This document shows positions 6,312 to 6,917 of a DNA stretch of 6,917 nucleotides, piece after piece. Position numbers and translations under genes: made by a program. Below the pieces are notes generated by a model. It saw only the letters and a list, made by a program, of their open reading frames with translations. It had not been told where the DNA came from and did not search any database. Position 1 is the stretch's first letter, and each line of letters begins with the position of its first letter. Source of the stretch: Actinomycetota bacterium (GTDB lineage Bacteria; Actinomycetota; Acidimicrobiia; Spongiisociales; ZC4RG35); the NCBI GenBank assembly GCA_022615295.1, contig JAKEHF010000224.1:1-6917 (forward strand). Reading direction: 5' to 3'.

Positions 6312-6917
6312 TATCTAGGTCGTTCCAATCTCACCCGGGAGGTTCCGAGACGGACGATGCGAAGACCCTCGCGATGGACTGCGATGTGATGGTGATACCA
6401 GCAGAGGGTCACCAGGTGGATGGCGTCGGTGGCTCCGCCCTGAGACCAGGGCTCCACATGATGGACCTCGAGACGGTATCTCGAGGAGCAGCCGTCGACT
6501 ACACAGCACATGTCCCGATGGATCACCTGGCGGGCCAGCTTGCGGCTCACTGTGCGGGATCGTCTCCCCAGGTCGAGGAACTTCCCGGTCTCGGTGATGC
6601 CGACCACCTCGACGATGGCGTTGCAACTGATGGCTTCTAGGGCACGTGGCCCGATCCTGGGGCCACCAAGCACGGTCACACCGGTCTCACCATTGGTCTC
6701 GGCCGCGGTTCGTGCGTCTACCACCACCGTCATGTCGACCGGAGTGGCGGTTGAGTCGGTGGTGGTGTCGTAGAGAGAGTCCTGACAGATCGCCACCAGG
6801 GCCAACGCCCGACGCTCCGAAACCGCGTAGGGCACATCGGCTGGCATGACCTCGTCGGCCCGCTGATCTATCGCCTTCTCCACAATCCGGGAGTCCATCC
6901 CGACCAGCTCACCCCAC
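6311..6917 (-). CDS. DUF222/13E12-type HNH endonuclease domain protein, C-terminal part (5' end outside window)
   Basis: The minus-strand frame is open from the right edge and stops at TAG (complement of 6311-6313), giving about 202 residues of a protein usually 400-500 long. The ATG at 6898 is internal, as the frame continues to the window end (WGELVG before it). An upstream portion fits the end of a DUF222 domain (ERRALALVAICQ), followed by RIGPRALEAISCNAIVEVV and GRRSRTVSRKLARQVIHRD. The C-terminal HNH fold is RDMCCVVDGC, then LEVHHVEPWSQGGATD (His-His at 6458-6463) and LVTLCWYHHHIAVH, with the zinc-type Cys pairs and the central histidines present. The family is abundant and multicopy in actinobacteria; its substrate and role are not established. 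It is convergent with the formate dehydrogenase operon and probably unrelated to it. Confidence 0.88.
   Translation of the reverse strand, partial: WGELVGMDSRIVEKAIDQRADEVMPADVPYAVSERRALALVAICQDSLYDTTTDSTATPVDMTVVVDARTAAETNGETGVTVLGGPRIGPRALEAISCNAIVEVVGITETGKFLDLGRRSRTVSRKLARQVIHRDMCCVVDGCSSRYRLEVHHVEPWSQGGATDAIHLVTLCWYHHHIAVHREGLRIVRLGTSRVRLERPR

Noticed and set aside
1..6917. tRNA-Sec, other RNA genes, CRISPR array, insertion sequence or riboswitch
   Set aside because: I looked for cloverleaf-like segments, regularly spaced repeats and transposase motifs on both strands and saw none. The only non-genic stretches are 67 and 33 bases long.
6311..6917. HNH gene as part of a defence or homing system linked to the formate dehydrogenase operon
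   Set aside because: It is convergent and belongs to a common multicopy actinobacterial family. No partner genes or target-site features are visible.

Overview
The window is high-GC DNA, most likely from an actinobacterium. The C-terminal part of a DUF222/13E12-type HNH protein at the right edge belongs to a family best known from Actinobacteria, and the formate dehydrogenase proteins have an actinobacterial flavour; Acidimicrobiia or a relative is possible, but the lineage is inference. Codon use is uniform across all genes, and nothing points to a recently acquired island.

Layout: (1) 1-849 (+), the C-terminal half of IlvD, dihydroxy-acid dehydratase, cut by the left edge. (2) 850-916, a short gap with a terminator-like hairpin and a very strong Shine-Dalgarno. 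(3) 917-6277 (+), a four-gene formate dehydrogenase operon with every junction overlapping: catalytic molybdo/tungsto-pterin subunit, fused NuoE-NuoF-type NAD/FMN subunit, multi-cluster iron-sulfur subunit, and the maturation sulfurtransferase FdhD. (4) 6278-6310, a 33-base gap with a hairpin between convergent genes. (5) 6311-6917 (-), the HNH protein, cut by the right edge.

The key observation is that the catalytic subunit is a selenoprotein interrupted by an in-frame TGA (1151-1153). The codon sits exactly where Escherichia coli FDH-H has Sec140. His follows it, and the catalytic Arg comes 193 residues later, the same spacing as Sec140-Arg333. A hairpin with a GGUCU apical loop begins 10 bases after the TGA; the loop lies 18 bases downstream, as in the E. 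coli fdhF SECIS as I remember it. A standard gene caller would split this into a short orphan ORF and a truncated protein starting at GTG 1184. All five of the other plus-strand CDS ends are TGA as well, so TGA is a normal stop in this genome.

The second observation is that the catalytic subunit lacks the N-terminal [4Fe-4S] domain of this family. That domain, with its conserved Cys-x-Lys, is the C-terminus of the iron-sulfur protein encoded two genes downstream. The canonical FdsA/FdhF polypeptide has therefore been cut just after the proximal cluster and its halves appear in swapped gene order.

Inferred function: a soluble cytoplasmic NAD+-linked formate dehydrogenase. Electrons would pass from formate to the Sec-ligated metal-pterin, then across a subunit boundary to the proximal [4Fe-4S] cluster, through two ferredoxin-type clusters and a [2Fe-2S] cluster, to the NuoE/F clusters, FMN and NAD+. 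FdhD would sulfurate the cofactor. No selA, selB, selC or selD is visible here, so the selenocysteine machinery must lie elsewhere if the reading is right.
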